Shown here one piece after another: positions 35,389 through 44,593 of a stretch of 64,000 bases of DNA. The notes beneath the pieces are model-generated. The model did no database searches. It worked only from the letters and a program-made list of their open reading frames with translations, and was not told where the DNA came from. This DNA comes from CAMLIZ01 sp966212505 (GTDB lineage Bacteria > Pseudomonadota > Gammaproteobacteria > Burkholderiales > Burkholderiaceae_C). The stretch lies in the NCBI GenBank assembly GCA_966212505.1, contig CBIHRS010000004.1, positions 135,807-199,806 on the forward strand, read 5' to 3'. Each line of letters opens with the position of its first letter. Position 1 is the first letter of the stretch. Made by a program: the position numbers and the translations under genes.

Positions 35389-36705
35389 ATGAGCGTCATT
35401 GCCCTCGGCTTGAACCACACCACCGCGCCGCTGGATTTGCGCGGCCGGTTCGCGTTCTCGCTGGAGCAAATCCCCCAGGCGCTGCTCAATTTCCGCGAAA
35501 AGCTCACCCGTGCGCCCGGCGTGGCCGAGGCAGCGCTGCTGTCCACCTGCAACCGCACCGAGCTCTACGTGGCCGGCGCGCCCGGCCGTACCAAGGAGCT
35601 GGTCCGCCCCGCGATCGACTGGCTCGCCACCCACGGCGGCGTGCCGAGCAACGACCTGCTGGCCCACACCTATGTGATGGAAGACAAGGCTGCCGCGCGC
35701 CATGCCTTCCGCGTGGCCTCCGGGCTGGATTCCATGGTGCTGGGCGAGCCGCAGATCCTCGGCCAGATGAAGCAGGCCGTGCGCGAGGCCGATGCCGCCG
35801 GCACCCTCGGCACCACGCTGCACCAGCTGTTCCAGCGCTCGTTCTCGGTGGCCAAGGAAGTGCGCAGCTCCACCGAGATCGGCGCCCATTCCATCAGCAT
35901 GGCCGCCGCCTCGGTGCGACTGGCCGCGCAGCTGTTCGAAGACCTGCGCGACATCAACGTGCTGTTCGTCGGCGCCGGCGAGATGATCGAGCTGGTCGCC
36001 ACGCACTTCGCCGCACGTACGCCGAAGTCCATGGCCGTGGCCAACCGCACGCTGGAGCGCGGCGAAAAACTGGCCGGCCGCTTCGGCGCCCAGGCGCTTC
36101 GCCTGGCCGAGCTGCCGCAGCGCCTGCACGAGTTCGACGCCGTCATCTCCTGCACCGCCAGTTCGCTGCCGATCATCGGCCTGGGCGCGGTCGAGCGGGC
36201 GCTGAAGGCACGCCGCCATCGGCCGATGTTCATGGTCGACCTCGCCGTGCCGCGCGACATCGAGCCCGAAGTCGGCCGCCTGTCCGACGTGTACATCTAC
36301 ACGGTCGACGATCTTTCGGCCCTGGTGCAGACGGCCGGCGAGAAGCGCCAGGCCGCGGTGCAGCAGGCCGAGGCCATCATCGAGAGCGGCGTGCAGAGCT
36401 TCGCCCACTGGCTCGACCAGCGCGCCACCGTGCCGCTGATCCAGGCGCTGCGTGCGCAGGCCGACGACTGGCGCGCTGCGGAGATCGCCCGCGCCCGCAA
36501 GATGCTGGCCAAGGGCGAGGATGTCGAGGCGGTGCTCGATGCGCTGTCGCGCGGCCTCACCCAGAAGATGCTGCACGGCGCTCTGGCCGAGCTGCATGCC
36601 GCCGACGGCACCCAGCGCGAGCAGCTGGCGCAGACCGTCTCGCGCCTGTTCCTGCGCCAGCACCCCCGCGACCTCAGCCGCGAACCCGGCGGCTTCGAGC
36701 GTTAG
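35389..36705 (+). CDS. hemA: Glutamyl-tRNA reductase
   Basis: 438 residues, full length. First committed step of C5-type haem synthesis: NADPH reduction of glutamyl-tRNA to glutamate-1-semialdehyde. The catalytic cysteine lies in LLSTCNRTELY (about residue 50). GLDSMVLGEPQILGQMK, the NADPH-binding VLFVGAGEMIELVA and a C-terminal dimerisation helix domain are all present. There is no ribosome-binding site ahead of the ATG (see the -10 box). It leads hemA-prfA-prmC, a classic proteobacterial order. Confidence 0.97.
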   Translation: MSVIALGLNHTTAPLDLRGRFAFSLEQIPQALLNFREKLTRAPGVAEAALLSTCNRTELYVAGAPGRTKELVRPAIDWLATHGGVPSNDLLAHTYVMEDKAAARHAFRVASGLDSMVLGEPQILGQMKQAVREADAAGTLGTTLHQLFQRSFSVAKEVRSSTEIGAHSISMAAASVRLAAQLFEDLRDINVLFVGAGEMIELVATHFAARTPKSMAVANRTLERGEKLAGRFGAQALRLAELPQRLHEFDAVISCTASSLPIIGLGAVERALKARRHRPMFMVDLAVPRDIEPEVGRLSDVYIYTVDDLSALVQTAGEKRQAAVQQAEAIIESGVQSFAHWLDQRATVPLIQALRAQADDWRAAEIARARKMLAKGEDVEAVLDALSRGLTQKMLHGALAELHAADGTQREQLAQTVSRLFLRQHPRDLSREPGGFER

Positions 36706-36768
36706 CCTCCTCCCTGCCTGCGCCCGCGCGGTGTCGCGCGGCGTGTTGCCGCCTTTTCTTCCGCCCCC

Positions 36769-37854
36769 ATGAAAGACTCCCTGCGCCAACAATTCGAACG
36801 CCTCGCGATGCGCCTGGCGGAGCTCGACGCCAGCCTGGCCGAGCCGCAGGTGGCGTCCGACATGAAGCGCTACCGTACGCTGTCGCGCGAGCAGGCCGAG
36901 GTGGCCGAGCTGGTGCAGCGCTTCCGCACCTACCAGCAGCGCGAGAGCGACCTCGCCACCGCCCGCGAGATGCTGGACGACCCCGACATGGCCGAGATGG
37001 CGCGCGAGGAGATCGCCGCCGCCGAAGCCGACCTCGAGCGCCTGCACGCCGAGCTGCAGACGGCCCTGCTGCCGCGCGACCCCGACGACGACCGCAATGC
37101 CTTTCTCGAGATCCGCGCCGGCACCGGCGGCGATGAATCGGCGCTGTTCGCCGGCGACCTCGCGCGCATGTACCTGCGCTATGCCGAACGCCAGGGCTGG
37201 CGCAGCGAGGTGATGAGCGAGAGCGCCTCCGACCTCGGCGGCTACAAGGAGCTGGTGGTGCGCATCGAGGGAGAGCGCGTCTACGAGCGGCTCAAATTCG
37301 AGTCGGGCGGACACCGAGTGCAGCGCGTACCGGCCACGGAGTCGCAGGGCCGCATCCACACCAGTGCCTGCACGGTCGCGGTGATGCCCGAGCCCGACGA
37401 GGCCGCCGAGGTCACGCTGAACCCGGCCGACCTGCGCATCGACACCTTCCGTGCCAGTGGCGCCGGCGGCCAGCACGTCAACAAGACCGACAGCGCCATC
37501 CGCATCACCCACCTGCCCACCGGCCTGGTGGCCGAATGCCAGGACGACCGCTCGCAGCACCGCAACAAGGCCAAGGCGATGGCCGTGCTCGCCGCGCGCC
37601 TGCGCGACAAAGAGCGCAGCGAGCGCGCCGCCAAGGAAGCCGCCACGCGCAAGAGCCTCATCGGCAGCGGCGACCGCTCCGACCGTATCCGCACCTACAA
37701 CTTCCCGCAGGGCCGGCTCACGGACCACCGCATCAACCTCACGCTGTACCGCCTGGGCGCGATCATGGACGGCGAGCTCGACGAGGTGGTGGCGGCGCTG
37801 CAGGCCGCGCGCGCGGCCGAGCAACTGGCCGCGCTCGAAAGCGGTTCGGCATGA
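36769..37854 (+). CDS. prfA: Peptide chain release factor 1
   Basis: 361 residues. It recognises UAA and UAG in the ribosomal A site and triggers peptide release. The GGQ catalytic loop (GAGGQHVNKTDSAIRIT) and the codon-recognition PxT-type region (VPATESQGRIHTSACTVAV) are conserved. The start ATG is 63 bp after hemA. The stop overlaps prmC by 4 bp (ATGA), coupling the factor to its own methyltransferase. Its presence matters for the TAG-interrupted gene at 27775, since RF1 would terminate there. Confidence 0.98.
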   Translation: MKDSLRQQFERLAMRLAELDASLAEPQVASDMKRYRTLSREQAEVAELVQRFRTYQQRESDLATAREMLDDPDMAEMAREEIAAAEADLERLHAELQTALLPRDPDDDRNAFLEIRAGTGGDESALFAGDLARMYLRYAERQGWRSEVMSESASDLGGYKELVVRIEGERVYERLKFESGGHRVQRVPATESQGRIHTSACTVAVMPEPDEAAEVTLNPADLRIDTFRASGAGGQHVNKTDSAIRITHLPTGLVAECQDDRSQHRNKAKAMAVLAARLRDKERSERAAKEAATRKSLIGSGDRSDRIRTYNFPQGRLTDHRINLTLYRLGAIMDGELDEVVAALQAARAAEQLAALESGSA

Positions 37855-38684
37855 CCACCACGGTCGCCCAAGCACTGGCCGGCGCGGCAGCCCTCGGCCT
37901 CGCGCGCCTCGATGCACAACAGCTGCTGGCCTACCTGCTGGGCCGCACGCGCACCTGGCTGCTCGCGCACGACGATGCGCCGCTGTCGGCCGAGCAGGCC
38001 AGGCGCTACAGCGAACTCTGCAGCCGCCGTGCCGCGGGCGAACCCTTCGCCTACCTCGTGGGCGAGCGCGAATTCCACGGCCTCGTGCTGCAGGTGACGC
38101 CGGCCGTGCTGGTGCCCCGGCCCGACACCGAAACATTGGTCGATTGGGCACTCGAGTTGCTCGCACGCGAACTGGGCACCGTGACCACGCCCAGGGTCCT
38201 CGACCTGGGCACCGGCAGCGGCGCGATCGCGCTGGCTGTGAAGCACCGCTGCCCGCGCGCGCAGGTCCAGGCGCTCGACGCCAGCGACGCCGCGCTCGCG
38301 ATCGCACGCTCGAATGCCGAACGCCTGCGGCTCGATGTCGGGTTCATGCCGGGCGACTGGTGGGCCGGGCTGGTCGGCCAGCGCTGGCACCTGGCCCTCA
38401 GCAACCCGCCCTACATCGCGGCCGACGACCATCACCTCGCCGCACTGCAGCACGAACCTTTGCAGGCGCTCACGCCAGGCGGCGACGGCCTCGGCGCCAT
38501 CGACCGACTGATCGACGATGCGCCGCAACACCTGGAGCCCGGCGGTTGGCTGCTGATGGAGCATGGCCACGACCAGGCCGAGGACGTCCGCGCGCGGCTC
38601 CAGGCCCGCGGTTTCGTGAACATCGGCACGAAGCTCGACATCGAATCGCGCGAGCGCTGCACCGGCGGCCAATGGCGAGCGTGA
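37851..38684 (+). CDS. prmC: Release factor glutamine methyltransferase
   Basis: 277 residues. It methylates the glutamine of the GGQ motif in RF1 and RF2. An N-terminal helical domain binds the release factor. The Rossmann domain holds the SAM motif VLDLGTGSGAIALAV, and the catalytic NPPY is in ALSNPPYIAADD. ATG at 37851 overlaps the prfA stop. Confidence 0.97.
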   Translation: MTTTVAQALAGAAALGLARLDAQQLLAYLLGRTRTWLLAHDDAPLSAEQARRYSELCSRRAAGEPFAYLVGEREFHGLVLQVTPAVLVPRPDTETLVDWALELLARELGTVTTPRVLDLGTGSGAIALAVKHRCPRAQVQALDASDAALAIARSNAERLRLDVGFMPGDWWAGLVGQRWHLALSNPPYIAADDHHLAALQHEPLQALTPGGDGLGAIDRLIDDAPQHLEPGGWLLMEHGHDQAEDVRARLQARGFVNIGTKLDIESRERCTGGQWRA

Positions 38685-38798
38685 CATGTGAAGCATCGGC
38701 ACGACAACCGGTGCCACACCCGATGCAAACGGTGCACACAAGCGCCGCCACCCGACGTAGCATTGGTTTCCAGACAGCCCTGGTCCGAGGTGGAGGCC

Positions 38799-39383
38799 AT
38801 GATGCGCACACGTTGTTCCCCTGCCCTGCTGTTGCTGCTGCTCACCGGTCCGGCCTGGGCCGATGGCGGCCTGACCATCAATCCTGAGCAGACGCCATGG
38901 CCTCGATGGCAGGCGCGCGTCGGCCTGTCGACCACGAGCCCCCTGCGTTCCGAGCTGGGGCTCGGCAGCGGCCAATTGCAGGGGGGCCGCCTGCTGGGCG
39001 ACTACTACTTCGTCAATTCACCGAGCTTCGGCCTGGCCGGTGTCAGCGGGGGCTTCCGCGCCACCAGCGGCCTGCTGCTCTCGCCCCGCGGCCCGTCGCT
39101 GAGCATGGCGACCGTGCCGGCGCTGGGTGGCGCGCTGTCGGTCTCGCAGCAGACCTCGAGCACCGATCTGTCGGGGGATCCCAACCGCACGGTGCCGTAC
39201 CTGGGCTTCGGCTACACGGGCCTCTCGGCCAAAGGGGGCTGGGGCATCACGGCCGACGTGGGCGTGATGGCGCTGAATCCCGGCTCCGGCCTTCGCCTGG
39301 GCCGCGGTCAGAGTCTGGATGACGTGGTGCGCGACATGCGCCTCACGCCGGTGCTGCAGCTCGGCGTGTCGTATTCGTTCTGA
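38799..39383 (+). CDS. Putative small outer-membrane beta-barrel protein
   Basis: 194 residues from ATG 38799, with GAGGT seven bases upstream; a second ATG follows at once. A signal peptide (CSPALLLLLLTGPAWA) precedes a region rich in alternating residues and glycine (GRLLGDYYF, GFRATSGLLLSPRG, PYLGFGYTGLSAKGGWGITADVGVMAL). It ends in the aromatic C-terminal signature of outer-membrane barrels (QLGVSYSF). The pattern fits an eight-strand barrel of OmpW-like size. I do not recognise the family. It lies between prmC and grxD but is probably transcribed separately. Confidence 0.68.
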   Translation: MMRTRCSPALLLLLLTGPAWADGGLTINPEQTPWPRWQARVGLSTTSPLRSELGLGSGQLQGGRLLGDYYFVNSPSFGLAGVSGGFRATSGLLLSPRGPSLSMATVPALGGALSVSQQTSSTDLSGDPNRTVPYLGFGYTGLSAKGGWGITADVGVMALNPGSGLRLGRGQSLDDVVRDMRLTPVLQLGVSYSF

Positions 39384-39420
39384 TCCGGCAGGGCCTTGCG
39401 CCCGAGCACGGACGTCGCCC

Positions 39421-39450
39421 GCGGAATGCCGTATAACTCGCGCATTCCGC
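39421..39450 (+). promoter_or_regulatory. grxD promoter -10 inside a perfect 9-bp inverted repeat
   Basis: GCGGAATGC (39421-39429) and its exact reverse complement GCATTCCGC (39442-39450) flank a -10-like TATAAC (39432-39437). The arms are 21 bp apart centre to centre, i.e. two helical turns, which suits a dimeric repressor covering the promoter. The grxD ATG is at 39489. Confidence 0.6.
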
Positions 39451-39488
39451 ATTTCTATGCCCGCCCTGCCGGGCAAGCGACACACATC

Positions 39489-39806
39489 ATGAGCGACGTG
39501 CAACAACGCATCGACGAAATCGTCAAGAACAACCGGGTCGTGCTTTTCATGAAGGGCACCGCCCAGTTCCCGATGTGCGGCTTCTCCGGCCGCGCAGTGC
39601 AGATCCTCAAGGCCTGTGGCGTCGGCGACCTGAAGACCGTCAACGTGCTCGAGGACGAAGAGATCCGCCAGGGCGTCAAGGACTACGCCAACTGGCCGAC
39701 CATCCCGCAGCTCTACGTCAACGGCGAGTTCGTCGGCGGCTCGGACATCATGATGGAGATGTACCAGGCGGGCGAGCTGCAGCAGGTGCTGGGCAACGCG
39801 GCCTGA
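39489..39806 (+). CDS. grxD: Monothiol glutaredoxin, Grx4 type
   Basis: 105 residues. The CGFS active site is present (MCGFSGRAVQIL), together with VVLFMKGTAQFP, WPTIPQLYVNGEFVGGSDIM and a C-terminal helix. These proteins bind a [2Fe-2S] cluster as glutathione-linked dimers and pass it on in iron-sulfur assembly and iron sensing. ATG at 39489. The stop overlaps ubiX by one base (TGATG). Confidence 0.96.
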   Translation: MSDVQQRIDEIVKNNRVVLFMKGTAQFPMCGFSGRAVQILKACGVGDLKTVNVLEDEEIRQGVKDYANWPTIPQLYVNGEFVGGSDIMMEMYQAGELQQVLGNAA

Positions 39807-40387
39807 TGCCGGCTGCATCGGCTCCGCGCGTCGTCGTCGGCATCACCGGCGCCTCGGGGGCTGTCTATGGCGTCCGCCTGCTGCAACGCCTGCGCGAGGC
39901 AGGAGCCCATACGCACCTGGTGGTCACACCGGCCGGCGTGCTCAACGTCCACCATGAACTGGGCCTGGACCGCGCCGAGCTCGAGGCGCTGGCCAGCGAA
40001 AGCCATGCGCCGGGCGACATCGGCGCTTGCATCGCAAGCGGCAGCCATCGGATCGATGCGATGGTGGTGGCCCCCTGCTCGATGCGATCGCTCGCGGCGA
40101 TCGCCCACGGGTTGTCGGACAACCTGCTGACGCGCGCAGCCGACGTGGCGCTGAAGGAGCGCCGCCGCCTGCTGCTGATGGTGCGTGAGACGCCCTTCAA
40201 CCTGGCGCATCTTCGCAACATGACTGCCGTGACCGAGATGGGCGCGGTGGTATTTCCGCCGCTGCCGGCCTTCTATCACCGGCCCAGCAGCATCGACGAG
40301 CTGGTGAACGACACGGTGGAGCGGGCGCTCGAGCTGCTAGGCATCGCCGGCGCACAGCCGCAGTCCTGGAACGGGCTGAAGGCCTGA
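39806..40387 (+). CDS. ubiX: Flavin prenyltransferase UbiX
   Basis: 193 residues. It makes prenylated FMN, the cofactor of the UbiD decarboxylase in ubiquinone synthesis. The flavin-binding start VVVGITGASGAVYGVRLL, VVAPCSMRSLAAIAHGLSDNLL and RRRLLLMVRETPFNLAHLRNM are characteristic, as is PPLPAFYHRP near the end. It overlaps grxD by one base, so the two form a small operon. UbiD is not in the window. Confidence 0.95.
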   Translation: MPAASAPRVVVGITGASGAVYGVRLLQRLREAGAHTHLVVTPAGVLNVHHELGLDRAELEALASESHAPGDIGACIASGSHRIDAMVVAPCSMRSLAAIAHGLSDNLLTRAADVALKERRRLLLMVRETPFNLAHLRNMTAVTEMGAVVFPPLPAFYHRPSSIDELVNDTVERALELLGIAGAQPQSWNGLKA

Positions 40388-40396
40388 GGCAGCTCG

Positions 40397-40424
40397 GCGC
40401 TGGCTGAGCTATCCCAGCCAGCGC
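40397..40424. terminator. Hairpin between convergent ubiX and transglycosylase genes
   Basis: GCGCTGGCT (40397-40405) pairs with AGCCAGCGC (40416-40424), a perfect 9-bp stem with a 10-base loop. It spans the 3' end of the minus-strand gene. No T-run follows on either strand, so it may only stabilise RNA ends. Confidence 0.4.
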
Positions 40425-41056
40425 TTGCGCAGGCCGAACACCGCGTTCGGGTATTCGTCGCGGCCCCGGCTGCCGTTGTAGCGGCCCAGCGCCAGGAAGA
40501 GGTCGCCCTTTTCCACGTCGATGTAGTGGCGCAGGATCACGCAGCCGAAACGCAGGTTGGTCTGCATGTGGAACAGCTTGCTCGGATCGCCGTCGCCGAT
40601 CAGCTTGGTCCAGAACGGCATCACCTGCATATAGCCGCGCGCGCCGGCGGAGCTGATCGCGTACTTGCGGAATCCGCTCTCGAGATGGATCAACCCGAGC
40701 ACCAGCGCCGGTTCCAGGCCGGCGCGCTTGCTCTCGTACCACACGGTCTCGAGGAATTCGATGCGGGTCTGGGCCTCGGCGGCGATGCGCTTCAGGCGCT
40801 CGCTCATCGCGCCCAGCCAGCGCAGGTAGCCGAGGCGGTGCTCGAGGTTCTCGAAGATAGGCTTCGGCGGCGAACCATCGGAGGCCACCGCCGAAGCCAG
40901 CGCACTGCGCACGGCGTCGGCCAGCGGCTCCTCGACCTGGGAACCGGCCTGCGCCGGCAGGTTGAAGCCGGCCAGCGGCAGCGCAGCCGCGGCTCCCGCC
41001 AGCAGGCGGCGCCGCGAAAGGCCCGCCTCTTCGTGCTTCAACCCGAACGGCTTCAT
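40409..41056 (-). CDS. Tat-exported lytic transglycosylase (SLT domain)
   Basis: 215 residues. The N-terminus has a twin-arginine signal (LSRRRLLAGAAAALPLAGF, cleavage after AQA). The SLT (lysozyme-like) domain has catalytic Glu in LGLIHLESGFRKYAISSAGARG, followed by YMQVMPFW and FGCVILRHYI. The enzyme cleaves glycan strands to 1,6-anhydro ends in the periplasm. Tat rather than Sec export is notable but common for Burkholderiales members of this type. The ATG at 41056 overlaps the proS stop by 4 bp. Confidence 0.88.
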   Translation of the reverse strand: MKPFGLKHEEAGLSRRRLLAGAAAALPLAGFNLPAQAGSQVEEPLADAVRSALASAVASDGSPPKPIFENLEHRLGYLRWLGAMSERLKRIAAEAQTRIEFLETVWYESKRAGLEPALVLGLIHLESGFRKYAISSAGARGYMQVMPFWTKLIGDGDPSKLFHMQTNLRFGCVILRHYIDVEKGDLFLALGRYNGSRGRDEYPNAVFGLRKRWLG

Positions 41057-42798
41057 GCCGACAAACGCGCTCCCACGAAACTCACCACATCGGCCAGCGT
41101 CACGCTGGTGGCCTGCGCGTCGCGCCGGCCCTGGTACTCGACCTTGCCTTCCTTCAACCCGCGGTCGGAGATGACCACGCGGTGCGGCACGCCCACAAGT
41201 TCCCAGTCGGCGAACATCGCGCCGGGGCGCTCGCCGCGGTCGTCCAGCATCACGTCGACGCCGCGCGCCGTCAACTCCTCGTGCAGGCGGTCGGCCGCCG
41301 CCTTGACGTCGGCACTGCGGTCGTAGCCGATCGGGCACACCACCACGGTGAACGGCGCGATGGCATCGGGCCAGACGATGCCGCGCTCATCGTGCTTCTG
41401 CTCGATGGCGGCGCCGAGGATGCGGGTCACGCCGATGCCGTAGCAGCCCATCTCCATCAGCTGGGGCTTGCCGGATTCGTCGAGGTAGGTGGCGTTCATC
41501 GCCTTGCTGTACTTCGTGCCAAGGTAGAACACATGGCCGACCTCGATGCCGCGCTGGATGGCCAGCACACCCTTGCCGTCGGGCGAAGGATCACCGGCCA
41601 CGACGTTGCGGATGTCGGCCACGAGGTCGGGCTCGGGCAGGTCACGGCCCCAGTTGACGCCGGTGAAGTGGAAATCAAGCTCGTTGGCGCCGCACACGAA
41701 GTCGCTCATCTTCGCGACCGTGCGATCCACCACGACCTTGACCGGCTTGCGGGTCTGGATGGGGCCGAGGTAGCCCGGCTTGCAGCCGAAATGATCCTCG
41801 ATCTCGGCCACGGTGGCGAAGCGAAAACCGGCCTTCAAACCCTCTACTTTCCCGGCCTTGACTTCGTTGAGCTCATGGTCGCCGCGCACCAGCAGCAGCC
41901 AGACGGTGGTCTTGACCACGTCGCCGCGCTCGTTCTTCTCGTCGGTGGCCAGCACCAGCGATTTGACGGTGCGGTCGAGCGGCAGGCCGAGCAGCGCGGC
42001 CACGTCGGCGCAGGTGCTCTTGCCGGGCGTGGGCGTCTTGGTGAGCGCCTGCGCAGCGGCGGCGCGCTCGGAGATCAGCGGCAGCGCCTCGGCCAGCTCG
42101 ATGTTGGCGGCATAGTCACTGGTCGGGCAGTAGATGATGGCGTCTTCGCCGGTGTCGGCGATGACCTGGAACTCATGCGAGCGGTCGCCACCGATGGCGC
42201 CGGTGTCGGCAGCCACCGCGCGGTACTGCAGGCCCATGCGGTCGAAGATCGCGCAATAGGCCTTGTACATCGCGTCGTAGCTGCGGCCGGCGGACTCGAC
42301 GTCGCGGTCGAAGGAGTAGGCGTCCTTCATCGTGAACTCGCGGCCGCGCATCACGCCGAAGCGCGGCCGCCGCTCGTCGCGGAACTTCGTCTGGATGTGA
42401 TAGAAGTTCTTCGGCAGCTGGCGGTAGCTGCGCAGCTCCTGCCGGGCGATGTCGGTGATCACCTCTTCGCTGGTCGGCTGGATGATGAAGTCGCGATCGT
42501 GGCGATCTTTGAAGCGCGCCATCTCCGGGCCCATCACGTCCCAGCGGCCGGTCTCCTGCCACAGCTCGGCCGGCTGCACCACCGGCATCAGCAACTCGAC
42601 CGCGCCGGCGCGGTTCATCTCCTCGCGGATGATGGCCTCGACCTTGCGGATCACCCGCAGGCCCATCGGCATGTAGCTGTAGATGCCGGCGCCGAGCCGC
42701 TTGATCATGCCGGCTCGCATCATCAGCTTGTGGCTGACGATCTCGGCGTCGGCGGGGGCTTCCTTCAGGGTGGAGATGAAGAACTGGCTGGCTTTCAT
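41053..42798 (-). CDS. proS: Prolyl-tRNA synthetase, bacterial type with editing domain
   Basis: 581 residues, typical of bacterial ProRS. The class II core motifs appear in MIKRLGAGIYSYMPMGLRVI and TKFRDERRPRFGVMRGREFTMKDAYSFD. The INS editing domain (about residues 230-400) lies between motifs 2 and 3, and motif 3 is in GIGVTRILGAAIEQ. It charges tRNA-Pro, one isoacceptor of which is encoded at 47618. Divergent from rppH across a 95-bp spacer. Confidence 0.97.
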   Translation of the reverse strand: MKASQFFISTLKEAPADAEIVSHKLMMRAGMIKRLGAGIYSYMPMGLRVIRKVEAIIREEMNRAGAVELLMPVVQPAELWQETGRWDVMGPEMARFKDRHDRDFIIQPTSEEVITDIARQELRSYRQLPKNFYHIQTKFRDERRPRFGVMRGREFTMKDAYSFDRDVESAGRSYDAMYKAYCAIFDRMGLQYRAVAADTGAIGGDRSHEFQVIADTGEDAIIYCPTSDYAANIELAEALPLISERAAAAQALTKTPTPGKSTCADVAALLGLPLDRTVKSLVLATDEKNERGDVVKTTVWLLLVRGDHELNEVKAGKVEGLKAGFRFATVAEIEDHFGCKPGYLGPIQTRKPVKVVVDRTVAKMSDFVCGANELDFHFTGVNWGRDLPEPDLVADIRNVVAGDPSPDGKGVLAIQRGIEVGHVFYLGTKYSKAMNATYLDESGKPQLMEMGCYGIGVTRILGAAIEQKHDERGIVWPDAIAPFTVVVCPIGYDRSADVKAAADRLHEELTARGVDVMLDDRGERPGAMFADWELVGVPHRVVISDRGLKEGKVEYQGRRDAQATSVTLADVVSFVGARLSA

Positions 42799-42893
42799 GG
42801 GCGCGTCGACCGCGCGCTTCAGGGAAAGCGAGATTTCGCCCCGCCGTCACGCCGGTGCAATAATGGTTTCAGTTCAAAAATTGGGGTCCGATT

Positions 42894-43472
42894 ATGCTCG
42901 ACCGGGAAGGCTTCAGGCCCAACGTCGGCATCATCCTGCTCAACGCCCGGAACCAGGTGTTCTGGGGGAAGCGGCTGCGTACCCATTCGTGGCAGTTTCC
43001 GCAAGGCGGCATCAAACACGGAGAGACGCCCGAGCAGGCCATGTACCGCGAGCTTCACGAAGAAGTGGGGCTGAGGCCGGAACATGTGCGCATCATCGCG
43101 CGGACGCGCGACTGGCTGCGCTACGAGGTTCCGGAGCATTTCATCCGGCGCGATGCGCGCGGGCACTACAAGGGCCAGAAACAGATCTGGTTCCTGCTCA
43201 AGCTGGTCGGCCGCGACAGCGACATGAACCTGCGCGCCACCGACCACCCGGAGTTCGACGCCTGGCGCTGGAACGACTACTGGGTGCCACTCGACGTGGT
43301 GATCGAGTTCAAGCGCGACGTCTACCAGATGGCGCTGACCGAACTGGCACGCTTCCTGCCGCGCGCCAACCACCACAACCGCTATCTGCGCTCAGGCATG
43401 CGCCCGCATCGGCGCGATGACGAGGGCGGCGGCGATCCACCGCCCAACCCGCTCCCACCCTTCGGCAAATAG
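42894..43472 (+). CDS. rppH: RNA pyrophosphohydrolase
   Basis: 192 residues. A Nudix hydrolase that removes pyrophosphate from mRNA 5' ends and starts RNase E-dependent decay. The N-terminus (FRPNVGIILLNARNQVFWGKR) and the Nudix box (GGIKHGETPEQAMYRELHEE plus VGL) are diagnostic. The C-terminal tail beyond residue 160 is charged and non-conserved. It converges on proB with a 2-bp gap. Confidence 0.95.
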   Translation: MLDREGFRPNVGIILLNARNQVFWGKRLRTHSWQFPQGGIKHGETPEQAMYRELHEEVGLRPEHVRIIARTRDWLRYEVPEHFIRRDARGHYKGQKQIWFLLKLVGRDSDMNLRATDHPEFDAWRWNDYWVPLDVVIEFKRDVYQMALTELARFLPRANHHNRYLRSGMRPHRRDDEGGGDPPPNPLPPFGK

Positions 43473-43474
43473 GC

Positions 43475-44593
43475 TCAGGCCAGCACCAGGTTGTCGCGGT
43501 GGATCATCTCCGGCTCGGCCACGTAGCCGAGTAGGCGGGAGATTTCGCCCGAAGGCTGGCGGGCGATCAGCCGCGCCTCGGCGCTCGAGTAGTTGGCCAG
43601 GCCACGTGCGACCTCGAGGCCGACGGCATTGCGCACGGCGATGACATCGCCGCGATGGAACTCGCCGCGCACCTCGACCATGCCGATCGGCAGCAGGCTC
43701 TTGCCTTCGTCGCGCAGCTTCAGCACCGCTCCATCGTCGATGACCACGCTGCCGCGCAGTTGGAGATGATCGGCCATCCACTGCTTGCGGGCCGCCATCT
43801 TGGCGGTGGCCGCAATCAGCGCAGTGCCGATGGACTCGCCGGTCGCCAGGCGCAACAGCACGTCGGGCTCTCGGCCCCACGCGATCACCGTACTGGCGCC
43901 GCCGCCAGCCGCCCGCTTGGCTGCCAGCACCTTGGTGATCATGCCGCCCCTGCCGATGCTGGAGCCGGCCCCGCCCGCCATCTGCTCCAGCTCGGCCGTG
44001 CCGGCCACCGCCTCGCTGATGAAGCGGGCCGACGGATCCTTGCGCGGATCGGCCGAGTACAGGCCCTTCTGGTCGGTGAGGATCACCAGCGCATCGGCCT
44101 CGACGAGGTTGGCCACCAGTGCGCCCAGCGTGTCGTTGTCGCCGAACTTGATCTCGTCGTTGACGACCGTGTCGTTCTCGTTGATGACGGGAATGACCTT
44201 CAGCGACAGCAGCGTCAGGAGTGTCGAGCGGGCATTGAGATAGCGCTCGCGGTCGGCCAGGTCGGCATGCGTCAGCAACACCTGGGCACTGCCCATGCCC
44301 TGCTCGCGCAGCTTGGTCTCGTACATCTGCGCCAGGCCCATCTGGCCGACAGCGGCCGCAGCCTGCAGTTCGTGCAATTCCTTGGGCCGGACGCTCCAGC
44401 CCAGGCGCTTCATGCCTTCGGCAATGGCACCGCTGGACACCATCACCAGCTCACGCCCCTGCGAGGCAAGCGCTGCCAGCTGCCGGCACCAGTTGCCAAT
44501 GGCTTCGGCATCGACGCCGCGGCCTTCGTTGGTGACCAGGCTGGAGCCGACCTTGACGACGATGCGGCGCGCCGTCTTCAGCACCTCAGCCAT
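43475..44593 (-). CDS. proB: Glutamate 5-kinase
   Basis: 372 residues. First step of proline synthesis. An amino-acid-kinase domain (RIVVKVGSSLVTNEGRG, VSSGAIAEGMKRLGW, PVINENDTVVNDEIKFGDND) is followed by a C-terminal PUA domain (about residues 280-360). The ATG at 44593 lies 8 bp inside the obgE 3' end, an arrangement common in this order. proA is not adjacent. Confidence 0.97.
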   Translation of the reverse strand: MAEVLKTARRIVVKVGSSLVTNEGRGVDAEAIGNWCRQLAALASQGRELVMVSSGAIAEGMKRLGWSVRPKELHELQAAAAVGQMGLAQMYETKLREQGMGSAQVLLTHADLADRERYLNARSTLLTLLSLKVIPVINENDTVVNDEIKFGDNDTLGALVANLVEADALVILTDQKGLYSADPRKDPSARFISEAVAGTAELEQMAGGAGSSIGRGGMITKVLAAKRAAGGGASTVIAWGREPDVLLRLATGESIGTALIAATAKMAARKQWMADHLQLRGSVVIDDGAVLKLRDEGKSLLPIGMVEVRGEFHRGDVIAVRNAVGLEVARGLANYSSAEARLIARQPSGEISRLLGYVAEPEMIHRDNLVLA

